From positions 310,001-374,000 of the forward strand of contig JWIH01000020.1 in the NCBI GenBank assembly GCA_000814665.1: a stretch of 64,000 bases of DNA, written 5' to 3'. The position numbers were made by a program, and so were the translations under genes. The stretch is from Pseudoalteromonas flavipulchra NCIMB 2033 = ATCC BAA-314. Lineage in GTDB: Bacteria; Pseudomonadota; Gammaproteobacteria; Enterobacterales; Alteromonadaceae. Shown here piece after piece: positions 7,347 through 16,670 of the stretch. Within the stretch, counting starts at the first letter, position 1; each line of letters starts with the position of its first letter. The notes under the pieces were generated by a model. It did no database searches and was not told the DNA's origin. It was given only the letters and a program-made list of their open reading frames with translations.

Positions 7347-8226
7347 ATTGAATATTTAACTCTTTTAATTTATCCCAAAAATATCTTGCTACTGGCCCAT
7401 GGTGGGAAATATGCAAACGATACGCGTGGATCTCGGCTTCAAACTCATCCTTTCTATCAAACACCCTCACTTGTTGCAAAACACCAGACTCTAATTCTTC
7501 TCTACAAAGGTCTAGGCCGATTAGGGCATAGCCCATACCTTGCAATAAGTATCTTTTTATTGCCAGTGCGTCATCGAGTTTCATGACATTGTTACTGTTT
7601 CTGTATGCCAAGCGCTCACTGTCAAACTTGAATTTACTTTCTTTCATTGCAAGAGATGGGTATTGCGCAAGCTCCGAAAAACTGAGCTCTGGTGGCATAT
7701 AGCCCGTTAATGAGACTAAGCCTAATTTTACGTGTCCAATCGGCATTGATTCTAAATCGCCAGTTGAATGAAAAAGATCAAACCAAGGGCCAATGCCAAG
7801 GTTTGCAATCCCCTGTGTGACTTGCTCAAGCGCAAAAAAACGTTTACCACTTGAGATGTTCATTTCAGTTGCGGGAAACTTAATGAAGGCATTGCCTAAT
7901 ACTTGATCAATCTGGTTTTGATATACGATCGGTTCGTAACAGATGTTAAAGCTTGGTTCATTACCCGCCGCGAATTCAGTCGCGAGTAATGACAAATCTC
8001 TATGATGATTAAGCAATTTTTCGGCTTCAAAATAAAATCGACGACCTTGCTCTGTTAACACATTGCGATATTTCTCACGCTCAAAAAGGGCAAATCCCAA
8101 AGATTGTTCTAATCTTTTAATTGATTGAGAGACCGCAGGCTGTGTCTTATGAAGCTTATTTGCTGCTTCGGTAAGGCTAGGCGCTTCAACAACGGTGCAA
8201 AACGCTGCTAAGTCCGAAATCTTCAT
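7312..8226 (-). CDS. LysR family transcriptional regulator
   Basis: The 304-aa protein has a standard LysR N-terminal winged helix-turn-helix (SDLAAFCTVVEAPSLTEAA, then KTQPAVSQSIKRLEQSLG). A periplasmic-binding-protein-like effector domain runs from about residue 95 to 290. It is transcribed divergently from the RND efflux operon starting at 8327, sharing a short AT-rich region (8227-8326). It is therefore a likely regulator of the pump, which is inference from context. Its 3' end overlaps the ATL gene. The inducer cannot be read from sequence. Confidence 0.92.
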   Translation of the reverse strand: MKISDLAAFCTVVEAPSLTEAANKLHKTQPAVSQSIKRLEQSLGFALFEREKYRNVLTEQGRRFYFEAEKLLNHHRDLSLLATEFAAGNEPSFNICYEPIVYQNQIDQVLGNAFIKFPATEMNISSGKRFFALEQVTQGIANLGIGPWFDLFHSTGDLESMPIGHVKLGLVSLTGYMPPELSFSELAQYPSLAMKESKFKFDSERLAYRNSNNVMKLDDALAIKRYLLQGMGYALIGLDLCREELESGVLQQVRVFDRKDEFEAEIHAYRLHISHHGPVARYFWDKLKELNIQYEKQQSSARTR

Positions 8227-8326
8227 AAATAAATCTTATGCAGTATAGAATGTTTTATAATTTTTATTTTATATGTAATTCCATTATTCTGCACGCATTA
8301 AAATTGACGTTGTCATGGAGAACAAT

Positions 8327-9406
8327 ATGTTAAGAGTGTTTTCTGGAATTGTGCTGGCTACCCTATTAGTGGGCTGCCAAGAGCAAGCAGAACAAGCCCC
8401 AACAGAAGCCCCTAACCGACCAGTTAAAATTCATACGGTTTCGGATCCTAATAGCAGCACGCTTCGTAGTTTCCCTGCTGAAGTGGTGGCAAACCAAGGC
8501 TCCTACCTAGCCTTTCGTGTGAATGGTGAACTTATCGAGTTTCCAGTTCTCGCAGGCCAAGATGTACAAAAAGGGCAATTGCTTGCAAAGCTTGATCCTG
8601 AAGATTTCAACCTGCAATATGAACAACGTAAAGCCCAATTTGAACTGGCTAAATCGCAGTTATCGAGAATTGAACCGTTATTTGAAAAAGGCATAGCGAC
8701 TAAAGCTGAGTTTGATAAAGCAAATGCAGACAAGCAAGTTGCGGAGTCTGCATTTAAAATTGCTAAAACAAACCTCGAATATAGCGAACTTAGAGCGCCG
8801 TTTAGTGGTACGGTTGCCAAGGTATTTGTCAAAAATTACGAAAACGTCGTAGCAAAGCAAAATATTCTTCGCCTTGAAACACGCGATATGATGGATGTGG
8901 TTATTCAAGTTCCTGAGCGCATCGTTGCACGTGTTGATAAAGATTCTGATTACAAACCGACCGTTGTTTTTGATGGCTACCCAAGTAAGTCTTACCCGCT
9001 TACGATTAAGGAATGGGATACGCAGGCAGACCCTGCAACCTTAACCTACAAAGTCGTATTTAGTCTTCCAATCCCCGAGGACTTTAATTTGTTCGCAGGT
9101 ATGACAGGCCATGTTTACGTCGATCCAAGCAAAATTACGAACCGTGAAAATACGGCAATTATCGTACCTAACCAAGCAGTATTCTCTGATAAAAAGCAAG
9201 GCACAGAGGGAAATAGTTACGTATGGGTATATCAAGGTGATAATCAGACGGTAACAAAACGCGAAGTCACCGTTGGCCAACTGAATCATACCGGTATTGA
9301 GGTATTGTCGGGTCTTGAACCTGGTGAAGAAATTGTTGCTGCGGGCGTGCATTACTTGCAAGAAGGCGCAAAAGTGAGACCTTGGACTAAAGAAAGAGGT
9401 CTGTAA
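8327..9406 (+). CDS. RND efflux periplasmic adaptor (membrane fusion) lipoprotein
   Basis: This is a 359-aa adaptor of the HlyD/AcrA family. The start is set at the second ATG (8327) because GGAG at 8317-8320 gives an ideal 6-base spacing. This leaves MLRVFSG and a lipobox ending LLVGC, so a lipid-anchored protein is expected. It contains a lipoyl/barrel-sandwich half (YLAFRVNGELIEFPVLAGQDV), a coiled-coil hairpin (about residues 105-150), the second half-motif LRAPFSGTVAKVFVKNYENV, and beta-barrel and membrane-proximal domains. It links the inner-membrane pump 1 bp downstream to an outer-membrane channel. No TolC-like gene is present here. Confidence 0.94.
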   Translation: MLRVFSGIVLATLLVGCQEQAEQAPTEAPNRPVKIHTVSDPNSSTLRSFPAEVVANQGSYLAFRVNGELIEFPVLAGQDVQKGQLLAKLDPEDFNLQYEQRKAQFELAKSQLSRIEPLFEKGIATKAEFDKANADKQVAESAFKIAKTNLEYSELRAPFSGTVAKVFVKNYENVVAKQNILRLETRDMMDVVIQVPERIVARVDKDSDYKPTVVFDGYPSKSYPLTIKEWDTQADPATLTYKVVFSLPIPEDFNLFAGMTGHVYVDPSKITNRENTAIIVPNQAVFSDKKQGTEGNSYVWVYQGDNQTVTKREVTVGQLNHTGIEVLSGLEPGEEIVAAGVHYLQEGAKVRPWTKERGL

Positions 9407-9407
9407 T

Positions 9408-12400
9408 ATGAGTTTAGCCAAATGGTCAATTGAGAATAAGGTAATCAGTTGGATGTTTGCCTTGCTCCTGCTTATTGCTGGGGCGGTATCCTATTTGGGC
9501 TTAGGCCAACTAGAAGATCCTGAATTCACACTAAAAAAAGCCATGGTCGTGACCATGTATCCTGGTGCATCACCACAACAAGTGGAAGAGGAAGTCACCT
9601 TCCCGATTGAAAATGCAATTCAGTCTCTGCCGTATGTTGATTATGTTACTTCCATTTCTTCTCCTGGTAAGTCGCAGATCACTGTAGAGATGAAGAGTAA
9701 GTACCGTAAGAAAGACTTACAACAGATCTGGGATGAGCTGCGCCGTAAAGTAAATGATCTCTCGCCGAAGCTACCGCCAGGTGTTAGGCCGCCAAGCGTT
9801 ATCGATGATTTTGCTGATGTTTACGGTGAACTCTACGCGATCACTGGCGAAGGCTATTCGTATGATGAGCTAAAAGACTACGTTGATTTTTTAAAGCGCG
9901 AATTAGTGCTAGTTGAAGGTGTGAGTAAGGTCACTGTTGCGGGTGAGCAGCAAGCACAAGTGATCGTCGAAATATCAACACAAAAACTGTCACAACTTGG
10001 CATTGCGCCTAGCTACATTTTCTCGTTGCTACAAGCTCAAAATACGGTATCTAATGCGGGTAAAATACGAGTTGGAGACGAGTCTATTCGCCTGCACCCT
10101 ACTGGTGAGTTTACAGACGTTGCTGAGCTAGAGGGGTTACTTATCTCAAAGCCCGGTGCCAAAGAACTTATTTATTTGGGTGACGTGGCAAAAGTGACAC
10201 GCGAGTATGCGGAAGTGCCGAATCATATTACACGTTTTGATCAAAAGCGTGCCTTGCTGGTTGGGGTTTCTTTTACTTCTGGTGTAAATGTTGTTGAGGT
10301 GGGCAAAGAAATCGAACATCACTTACAGCAACTAGAATATCAGCGCCCATACGGTATTACGATCAACACGGTTTACAATCAACCAACAGAAGTAGAAACC
10401 TCGGTTGATGGTTTCATCGTTAGCCTTTTAGAGGCCGTTGCGATTGTAATTATCGTTTTGCTTATTTTTATGGGTGTAAAGAGTGGTATTTTAATCGGCG
10501 GTATTTTGCTTATTACCGTGCTGGGTACCTTTATCTTTATGAAGATATTCGCCATTGATTTACAGCGTATTTCATTAGGTGCTTTGATCATTGCACTGGG
10601 GATGCTAGTCGATAATGCCATTGTTGTGACTGAAGGCATTTTGATTAATATTAAACGGGGTCAATCTAAAGTAAAAGCTGCTGTGAACATTGTTGAACAG
10701 ACAAAATGGCCACTTCTTGGCGCAACCGTTATTGGGATCACAGCTTTCGCGCCGATTGGTTTAAGCTCAGATGCCAGTGGTGAATTTGCTGGTTCTTTAT
10801 TTTGGGTGTTGTTAATTTCATTGCTACTAAGCTGGGTAACGGCAATCACCCTGACACCATTTTTTGCCAATATGATGTTTAAAGGACCGAAGGAAAAGTC
10901 ATCAGATACCAGCGAAGAAGACGATCCCTATAAAGGTGTGATCTTCACCGTGTATAAATCCATGCTTACCTTCTGCCTTAAAAATCGCGCTATTACCATT
11001 ATTTCTATGGTACTGCTATTAGTCGCTGCAGTTGTTGGCTTTAAATCGGTTAAGCAGTCCTTCTTCCCGGCTTCAAATACACCGATGTTCTATGTGGATT
11101 ATTGGCATTATCAAGGTGCAGATATACGCAGCACGGCGAAAAATGTTGAGAAAATTGAATCCTTTTTACTGGCTGATCCTATGGTTAACGAAGTAACGGC
11201 AACGATTGGTCAAGGTGCGCCTCGTTTTATGTTGACCTATTCGCCTGAAAAACAATATGACGCTTATGGTCAGTTAATTGTACGTGTAAAAGACCGAGAA
11301 GCTGTAGTGGCTATGATTGCTAAGCTTCGCGATTATGAGCTTGAAAATGAGCTAGACGGACGTCTCAAAATAAAGCGCATGGAAATTGGTCCTTCAACCG
11401 ACGCAAAAATCGAGGCTAGGTTCTCGGGACCAGATCCTGTTGTGTTACGCCAACTAGCTGAAGAAGCCAAAGGTATTATCAGCCAAGACGATAAAGCGTT
11501 TAATATTCGCGATAACTGGCGACAAAGAACCAAGTTGATCCGCCCACAGTTTAATGAATTGAAGGCGCGTCGTTTGGGGATCAGTAAATCTGATTTAGAT
11601 CAGTTGCTACTGACTTCGGTGTCAGGTAACAAGGTAGGGTTATATCGAGATGGTACGCAACTGTTACCTATCATTGCACGTTCTCCTGAGGAAGAGAGGC
11701 TCAATGTTGAAAATCTTGGTGACTTACAAATATTCAGCCCTGTCCTTAGCGTTTACGTGCCAGTTTCACAAATCGTGGATGATTTTAGTGTCACTTGGGA
11801 AGATAGCCTGATCATGCGCCGCGACCGAAAACGTACCATCACGGTAATGGCTGATCATGACGTGATAGGTGATGAAACTCCAGCGAAGTTATTTGCAAGA
11901 GTGAAGGCGGATATCGAAGCCATTGAACTACCCCAAGGGTACGAGATGCAATGGGGCGGCGAGTATGAGTCGTCAAGCAAAGCGAAGAAAGCTATTTTTG
12001 GCTCATTACCAATCGGTTATTTAGCGATGTTTATGATCACTGTATTGCTCTTTAACTCTGTGAAAAAGCCATTAGTGATCTGGTCTACAGTGCCGCTTGC
12101 TATTATTGGGGTAACGGCAGGCCTTGTATTACTACAAGCACCATTTAGCTTTATGGCGCTGCTAGGCTTGCTAAGTTTATCCGGCATGTTGATTAAAAAT
12201 GGTATTGTACTGATGGATCAAATAAACATCGAAATTGACTCTGGTAAGTCCCCTTACCAAGCGGTATTTGATTCTGGTGTGAGTCGTGTAAGGCCGGTGT
12301 CTATGGCTGCTATCACAACCATATTGGGTATGATCCCGCTATTATTTGACGTGTTCTTCCAATCCATGGCGGTCACCATTATGTTCGGTCTTGGTTTTGC

Positions 12401-12473
12401 GACCATACTGACGTTGATTGTATTACCTGTGTTACATTGCGTGTACTTTGGTATCGAACAACCAAAAGACTAG
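9408..12473 (+). CDS. RND family efflux permease
   Basis: This is a 1021-aa inner-membrane pump of the AcrB/MexF superfamily. It has an N-terminal helix (VISWMFALLLLIAGAVSYLG), a first periplasmic domain with YPGASPQQVEEEV, and two blocks of transmembrane helices (about residues 330-540 and 865-1015). In TM4 the AcrB proton-relay pair Asp-Asp reads Asp-Asn (GMLVDNAIVV), a variant common in the branch of the family linked to small two-gene operons. It exports drugs or metabolites using proton motive force. It starts 1 bp after the adaptor stop. A TTCG-loop terminator follows at 12482. The substrate is unknown. Confidence 0.95.
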   Translation: MSLAKWSIENKVISWMFALLLLIAGAVSYLGLGQLEDPEFTLKKAMVVTMYPGASPQQVEEEVTFPIENAIQSLPYVDYVTSISSPGKSQITVEMKSKYRKKDLQQIWDELRRKVNDLSPKLPPGVRPPSVIDDFADVYGELYAITGEGYSYDELKDYVDFLKRELVLVEGVSKVTVAGEQQAQVIVEISTQKLSQLGIAPSYIFSLLQAQNTVSNAGKIRVGDESIRLHPTGEFTDVAELEGLLISKPGAKELIYLGDVAKVTREYAEVPNHITRFDQKRALLVGVSFTSGVNVVEVGKEIEHHLQQLEYQRPYGITINTVYNQPTEVETSVDGFIVSLLEAVAIVIIVLLIFMGVKSGILIGGILLITVLGTFIFMKIFAIDLQRISLGALIIALGMLVDNAIVVTEGILINIKRGQSKVKAAVNIVEQTKWPLLGATVIGITAFAPIGLSSDASGEFAGSLFWVLLISLLLSWVTAITLTPFFANMMFKGPKEKSSDTSEEDDPYKGVIFTVYKSMLTFCLKNRAITIISMVLLLVAAVVGFKSVKQSFFPASNTPMFYVDYWHYQGADIRSTAKNVEKIESFLLADPMVNEVTATIGQGAPRFMLTYSPEKQYDAYGQLIVRVKDREAVVAMIAKLRDYELENELDGRLKIKRMEIGPSTDAKIEARFSGPDPVVLRQLAEEAKGIISQDDKAFNIRDNWRQRTKLIRPQFNELKARRLGISKSDLDQLLLTSVSGNKVGLYRDGTQLLPIIARSPEEERLNVENLGDLQIFSPVLSVYVPVSQIVDDFSVTWEDSLIMRRDRKRTITVMADHDVIGDETPAKLFARVKADIEAIELPQGYEMQWGGEYESSSKAKKAIFGSLPIGYLAMFMITVLLFNSVKKPLVIWSTVPLAIIGVTAGLVLLQAPFSFMALLGLLSLSGMLIKNGIVLMDQINIEIDSGKSPYQAVFDSGVSRVRPVSMAAITTILGMIPLLFDVFFQSMAVTIMFGLGFATILTLIVLPVLHCVYFGIEQPKD

Positions 12474-12481
12474 TTGAGTAT

Positions 12482-12507
12482 CATCCACCTTCTTCGGAAG
12501 GTGGATG
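12482..12507 (+). terminator. Hairpin with TTCG tetraloop after the RND operon
   Basis: CATCCACCTTC (12482-12492) and GAAGGTGGATG (12497-12507) form a perfect 11-bp stem around a TTCG loop, followed by TTATTA. It sits 9 bp after the permease stop. The T tract is weak but the stem is very stable. Confidence 0.8.
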
Positions 12508-12556
12508 TTATTATCGCTTTCGCTGTTTATCTTTCACCTTTAAATCGACAGGAGTG

Positions 12557-13687
12557 CTACTGCCACCAACTGTCTAACTTATCTGCAACAAGCTCAGCCC
12601 TCCAGCCTAACGCAAGATCGGGTTTCATCAGCAATTGCTTTTCTTCCGGTGACTTTTTCCACGACCAGCTGATCACCTGGTTGATTTGTTTTTTCGAAGC
12701 AAACACATCAACCGGAATATCGTTAGTTTTGGCGACTTCGGCGATAACCTGTTTAATATCCTTGCACGCTGCTTTGTAACCTTTAAAGTCGATAAGCCTT
12801 CTCACGCGTTGTGGACAATCTTGTTCACTTACTTCTTTTGCTTTTTCTATACAGGCGAGAATTTCTTTACCAGAGCGATTAACTTCCATTGGCTCAACAC
12901 CTGGAACATTACGTAAACTGCCCAGTGAGCTTGGACGACGTTTGGCGATTTCGACCATGTTATGTTCTTTAAGCACAAAATTTAGCGCTAAGTTCTTTTT
13001 CTCTGCCTTGGCTCTGCGCCACGCTGCAAGCTCTTTTAGAGTAGCAAGATCTCTAGGCTTAAGCTGCCACACGTTTTTGACATCAAGATAAAGTACTTCA
13101 TCTGGTTGACGGAAGCTTCTCTTTTGGGCGAGCAACTCACTCTCTTGAAGCACTATGTTAAATAGCTGCTTTTCATTTACTCGCGCTTGAATAGTCTCAA
13201 AACATGGCAGTAAATGATATACATCGGAGGCGGCGTAATCTAATTGGCTTTGAGTTAAAGGGCGGCGTAACCAATCTGTTCTGGATTCACTTTTGTCAAT
13301 GTCTACGTCTCTAAGTTGCTTCACCATATTAGCAAAACCAATACAACTACCCTCACCTAACAACTGTAAAGCAAACTGGGTATCGAATATTGGTGACGGG
13401 ATAAAGCCTGCAAACTTTAGAAATACTTCGATATCTTCTGATGGAGAATGAAGTACTTTTAAAACACTAGTATCTGAAAACAGTGTCCACAGCCTACTAA
13501 AATCCATATCGGCTAGTGGATCGATAAGGGCAAGGTGGTTACCATCAAAGATCTGTAACAGAGCAATTTCTGGGTATAGGGTGCGACGACGCATGAATTC
13601 GGTGTCGACGGCGAGCACTTTGGCTTTCGAAATAGACAATACAAATTCATCTAGTGCTGTTTGGCTTTCAATAACTTGATACTGCAC
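12557..13687 (-). CDS. rnd: Ribonuclease D
   Basis: This is a 376-aa DEDD-family 3'-5' exoribonuclease acting in tRNA 3' maturation. It contains ExoI (LAVDTEFMRRRT), ExoII (VLHSPSEDIEVF), ExoIII (LDYAASDVYHLLP) and a C-terminal HRDC region from about residue 210 to 290. A GTG start at 13687 is preferred. It gives MQYQVIES-like alignment with other RNase D proteins and has GGGAG 5 bases upstream, whereas the ATG at 13699 places that Shine-Dalgarno inside the coding region. It follows fadD on the same strand after a terminator. Confidence 0.94.
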   Translation of the reverse strand: MQYQVIESQTALDEFVLSISKAKVLAVDTEFMRRRTLYPEIALLQIFDGNHLALIDPLADMDFSRLWTLFSDTSVLKVLHSPSEDIEVFLKFAGFIPSPIFDTQFALQLLGEGSCIGFANMVKQLRDVDIDKSESRTDWLRRPLTQSQLDYAASDVYHLLPCFETIQARVNEKQLFNIVLQESELLAQKRSFRQPDEVLYLDVKNVWQLKPRDLATLKELAAWRRAKAEKKNLALNFVLKEHNMVEIAKRRPSSLGSLRNVPGVEPMEVNRSGKEILACIEKAKEVSEQDCPQRVRRLIDFKGYKAACKDIKQVIAEVAKTNDIPVDVFASKKQINQVISWSWKKSPEEKQLLMKPDLALGWRAELVADKLDSWWQ

Positions 13688-13710
13688 TGTTACTCCCATG
13701 CAATTTACAT

Positions 13711-13732
13711 AACTAGCGATATCACGCTAGTT
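13711..13732 (-). repeat. Inverted repeat in the rnd leader
   Basis: AACTAGCG (13711-13718) and CGCTAGTT (13725-13732) are perfect 8-bp arms around ATATCA, between the fadD terminator and the rnd start. It could be an operator or an RNA hairpin in the rnd 5' leader. There is no direct evidence for either. Confidence 0.5.
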
Positions 13733-13734
13733 AT

Positions 13735-13757
13735 AAAAAAGCCGGCTAGTGCCGGCT
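13735..13757 (-). terminator. Rho-independent terminator of fadD
   Basis: On the minus strand the hairpin AGCCGGC-ACTA-GCCGGCT (13757-13740) is followed by TTTTTT, 8 bp after the fadD stop. It has the classic terminator form. Confidence 0.9.
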
Positions 13758-13764
13758 CTATTTG

Positions 13765-15417
13765 TTATTCTTTTAACGCTCTACGCAGTATTTTACCAAC
13801 GTTAGTCTTTGGCAGTTCATCTCTAAACTCAACTAGCTTTGGTACTTTATAGTTCGTTAGATTATCTCGGCAATGTGCAATTATATCTTTTTCTGTTAAA
13901 GATGGGTCTTTTTTAACAATAAAAACTTTAACTTGCTCACCACTAACCTCATGTGGCACGCCAACTGCTGCAACTTCTAACACGCCTTCGTGCATAGCAA
14001 CGACTTCTTCGATTTCATTAGGGAAAACGTTAAAGCCAGACACTAAGATCATGTCTTTTTTACGATCAACGATGTAGAAGAAACCGTCATCATCATAAGT
14101 AGCGATATCACCCGTTGCAAACCAGCCGTCTTTTAAACATTCGGCGGTTGCGTCTGGACGGTTGTAGTAACCAGCCATCACCTGTGGCCCTTTAACACAC
14201 AGCTCACCGGGCTCACCTTTAGGTGTTTCATTGCCGTTGTCATCAACTATCTTAATGTCAGTGCTTGGTGCAGGTAAACCAATAGAACCGTTGTAGGCTT
14301 CAAGATCATGTGGGCAAATAGTAACTAGCGGCGCACATTCTGTAAGGCCATAACCTTCCATCAGCTTCGACTTTGTCACCTTCTGCCAGCGCTCAGCGAC
14401 AGGGCGTTGCACGGCCATACCACCACCTAAAGACATTTTCAGGGTTGAAAAGTCTAGGTCGGCAAACCCTGGTGTGTTCAACAAGCCATTAAATAACGTG
14501 TTAACACCAGTGATAGCGGTAAATGGCACCTTTGCCAGCTCTTTTACAAACGCAGGCATGTCACGCGGGTTGGTGATCAAGATATTGTGACCGCCGTACT
14601 TCATAAAGGTCAAACAGTTCGCTGTTAATGCAAAGATATGGTAAAGCGGTAGCGCCGTGATAACGACCTCTTTTCCTTTAACTAATACTGTATCTAAACA
14701 GCCTGAAACTTGCTCTAGATTTGCTACCATGTTGCCATGAGTAAGCATCGCGCCTTTAGATACGCCAGTTGTACCGCCAGTGTATTGCAAAAAGGCAAGG
14801 TCACTTAGCGTCACATCAGGTTTCTGATATTTTGTAGGATCTGCTGCAATTACTTCTTTGAAAGGAATGGTATTTGGCAGGCTAAAGTCAGGCACCATTT
14901 TTTTGAAGTGCTTAACAACAAAGTTCACCAAGTGCTTTTTGAAGCCACCTAACATGTCACCAATTTCTGTCAGCACTACGTGCTTCACACTGGTTTTTGG
15001 TAAGGCCTGCTCCAGTGTATGGGCAAAGTTTGCAAGAATAAAGATAGCTTTTGACTCGGAGTCATTTAGCTGATGCTCTAATTCGCGCACGGTGTAAAGC
15101 GGATTGACGTTTACAACGGTACAACCAGCACGTAGTACACCTAAAATGGTAACTGGGGTTTGCAACAAGTTTGGCATCATGACCGCAACTTTATCGCCAC
15201 GGCCAAGTTTCAATTCATTTTGTATATAACTAGCAACTGCTTTGGTTTTTTCATCAACTTGCTGATAAGTCAGTGTCTTACCCATATTGGTGTAGGCTGG
15301 ATACTGAGCATAATCTGCAAAACTTTTTTCAAATAATTCAAGCAATGAGTTGTAATGCTCTGGGTCGATAGTTTCAGGCATACCTTCTGGGTAGCGCTTA
15401 AGCCAGATTTTTTCCAC
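13765..15417 (-). CDS. fadD: Long-chain acyl-CoA synthetase
   Basis: The protein is 550 aa when started at GTG 15417, which has AGGAG 6 bases upstream and gives the family N-terminus (V/M)[16 protein letters not shown]. The upstream in-frame ATG lacks support. It is an adenylate-forming enzyme: the AMP-binding signature is [14 protein letters not shown], the motif GYGLTECAP lies mid-protein, and [23 protein letters not shown] is near the C-terminal subdomain. It activates fatty acids to acyl-CoA for beta-oxidation or lipid synthesis at the membrane. A strong terminator follows at 13735-13757. The separate alpha/beta hydrolase lies upstream on the same strand. Confidence 0.96.
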   Translation of the reverse strand: MEKIWLKRYPEGMPETIDPEHYNSLLELFEKSFADYAQYPAYTNMGKTLTYQQVDEKTKAVASYIQNELKLGRGDKVAVMMPNLLQTPVTILGVLRAGCTVVNVNPLYTVRELEHQLNDSESKAIFILANFAHTLEQALPKTSVKHVVLTEIGDMLGGFKKHLVNFVVKHFKKMVPDFSLPNTIPFKEVIAADPTKYQKPDVTLSDLAFLQYTGGTTGVSKGAMLTHGNMVANLEQVSGCLDTVLVKGKEVVITALPLYHIFALTANCLTFMKYGGHNILITNPRDMPAFVKELAKVPFTAITGVNTLFNGLLNTPGFADLDFSTLKMSLGGGMAVQRPVAERWQKVTKSKLMEGYGLTECAPLVTICPHDLEAYNGSIGLPAPSTDIKIVDDNGNETPKGEPGELCVKGPQVMAGYYNRPDATAECLKDGWFATGDIATYDDDGFFYIVDRKKDMILVSGFNVFPNEIEEVVAMHEGVLEVAAVGVPHEVSGEQVKVFIVKKDPSLTEKDIIAHCRDNLTNYKVPKLVEFRDELPKTNVGKILRRALKE

Positions 15418-15609
15418 TCTTAGCTCCTGTGTTCTCGTTATTTTTATATTCACCCTAAACCATAAACGATGTAAGGCACTTTAACAATTGAGCAAATACT
15501 CTAAAAACGCCATATTCCCACAATATCTGAGGATTTACAATCTAGATGCTGTTGAAACGTGGGCTTTAGCGCTCTTTGTGAACTTTTCTTTCCTTGATTA
15601 GTTTATTCT

Positions 15610-16482
15610 TTACGCTCCTTCAGTTGTAAACGCTGTTTTGTCGCGGTTCTGGTGTACTTCAATTAGCTTATAGCAAATTTCCGGGTTTTCCATATGGCAA
15701 TGGTGGCCGCCAGGTATTTTCTCAAGCCTGAGTGAGTCGAAACAGCCCTTAAATTGACTATATTGTCTGACAATCATGTCATAGCCTTGTTCCGCTAACA
15801 CCAATAAGGTTGGAATGGATATCCCATTAAGCGCCGATTTTGCTTGAGAGATGGAATACCTAAATCCAGAGTGATGCTTTAGTCGGGGATCCAATCTAAG
15901 TTGCACGCCATCAGGATGCGGCTGGGTATTTCTTGTCACAAGCAGCGCTGCTATTTCTACAGAAACATCACTGATTTTACTGCGCAGTTGCGCAAGTGTA
16001 TTTATATCAGGATAAACCCGTGGTTCAGATTGTTTTAATTTATCTCGGGAATTAAACGCATTAATGAGCTGGGTTTTGGTATCACTCTCTGAAGTACTCA
16101 CAATCCCTATTCCCTCGATTAGTACCAACGATAAACAACGTGTTGGATAGCAGCTTGCAAACAAGTTAGCGATCATCGCCCCCATAGAATGACCAACAAT
16201 ATGGCATGTTTTGATCTGTGCTAAATCTAAAAAGCACTTTAAGTCATAGACATAATCGATAAAGTAATAAAAGGCGTCGGCACTTTTCCAATCTGAGTGT
16301 CCATGACCTGCGAAGTCAAGCGCGATATGTGTGTATTGTGTATTGCAAAATGGCGCAAACGGTACAAAACTGTTGCTGTTGTCTTGCCAACCATGAAGGT
16401 AGATAACGGTTTGCTTTCCCTCTCCCCAGCTTTGGTAGGAGAATGGCCCGATTTTTTGTTCTTTTATCGCATATAGAGACAT
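15610..16482 (-). CDS. Alpha/beta hydrolase
   Basis: The 290-aa alpha/beta hydrolase-fold protein has an oxyanion HGW motif (YLHGWQDN), the nucleophile elbow GHSMGA, and a C-terminal GGHHCHMENP segment carrying the catalytic histidine. The acid residue probably lies in VLAEQGYD. It is close in form to the SERHL-like and esterase families. The substrate is unknown. It precedes fadD on the same strand with a 190-bp gap and may or may not share its transcript. No signal peptide is seen, so it should be cytoplasmic. Confidence 0.85.
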   Translation of the reverse strand: MSLYAIKEQKIGPFSYQSWGEGKQTVIYLHGWQDNSNSFVPFAPFCNTQYTHIALDFAGHGHSDWKSADAFYYFIDYVYDLKCFLDLAQIKTCHIVGHSMGAMIANLFASCYPTRCLSLVLIEGIGIVSTSESDTKTQLINAFNSRDKLKQSEPRVYPDINTLAQLRSKISDVSVEIAALLVTRNTQPHPDGVQLRLDPRLKHHSGFRYSISQAKSALNGISIPTLLVLAEQGYDMIVRQYSQFKGCFDSLRLEKIPGGHHCHMENPEICYKLIEVHQNRDKTAFTTEGA

Positions 16483-16670
16483 CGACGAATTCTTTTAGTG
16501 TTCATTGTACCATCATTGATTTATCATCTTACCGTGACATATTTGAACTTACTACTTTGATTTGTTGAAAATATTTTTATCGAACATCCATTCTAATATG
16601 AATGTGTTTTAAATCGATCAAATAGTAGAGAATCACATACCTCTATCACAATAAGTACACGGGAATAACA

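Noticed and set aside
8227..8326. LysR T-N11-A binding site between lysR and the RND operon
   Set aside because: The region is so AT-rich that many weak matches exist; none stands out.
12474..12779. 101-codon open frame starting right after the RND stop
   Set aside because: It runs through the terminator hairpin and antisense to rnd.
16500..16670. Possible Pho box before the alkaline phosphatase gene
   Set aside because: Only partial matches to the CTGTCAT repeats (TGACATATTTG) are seen; not enough for a PhoB site.
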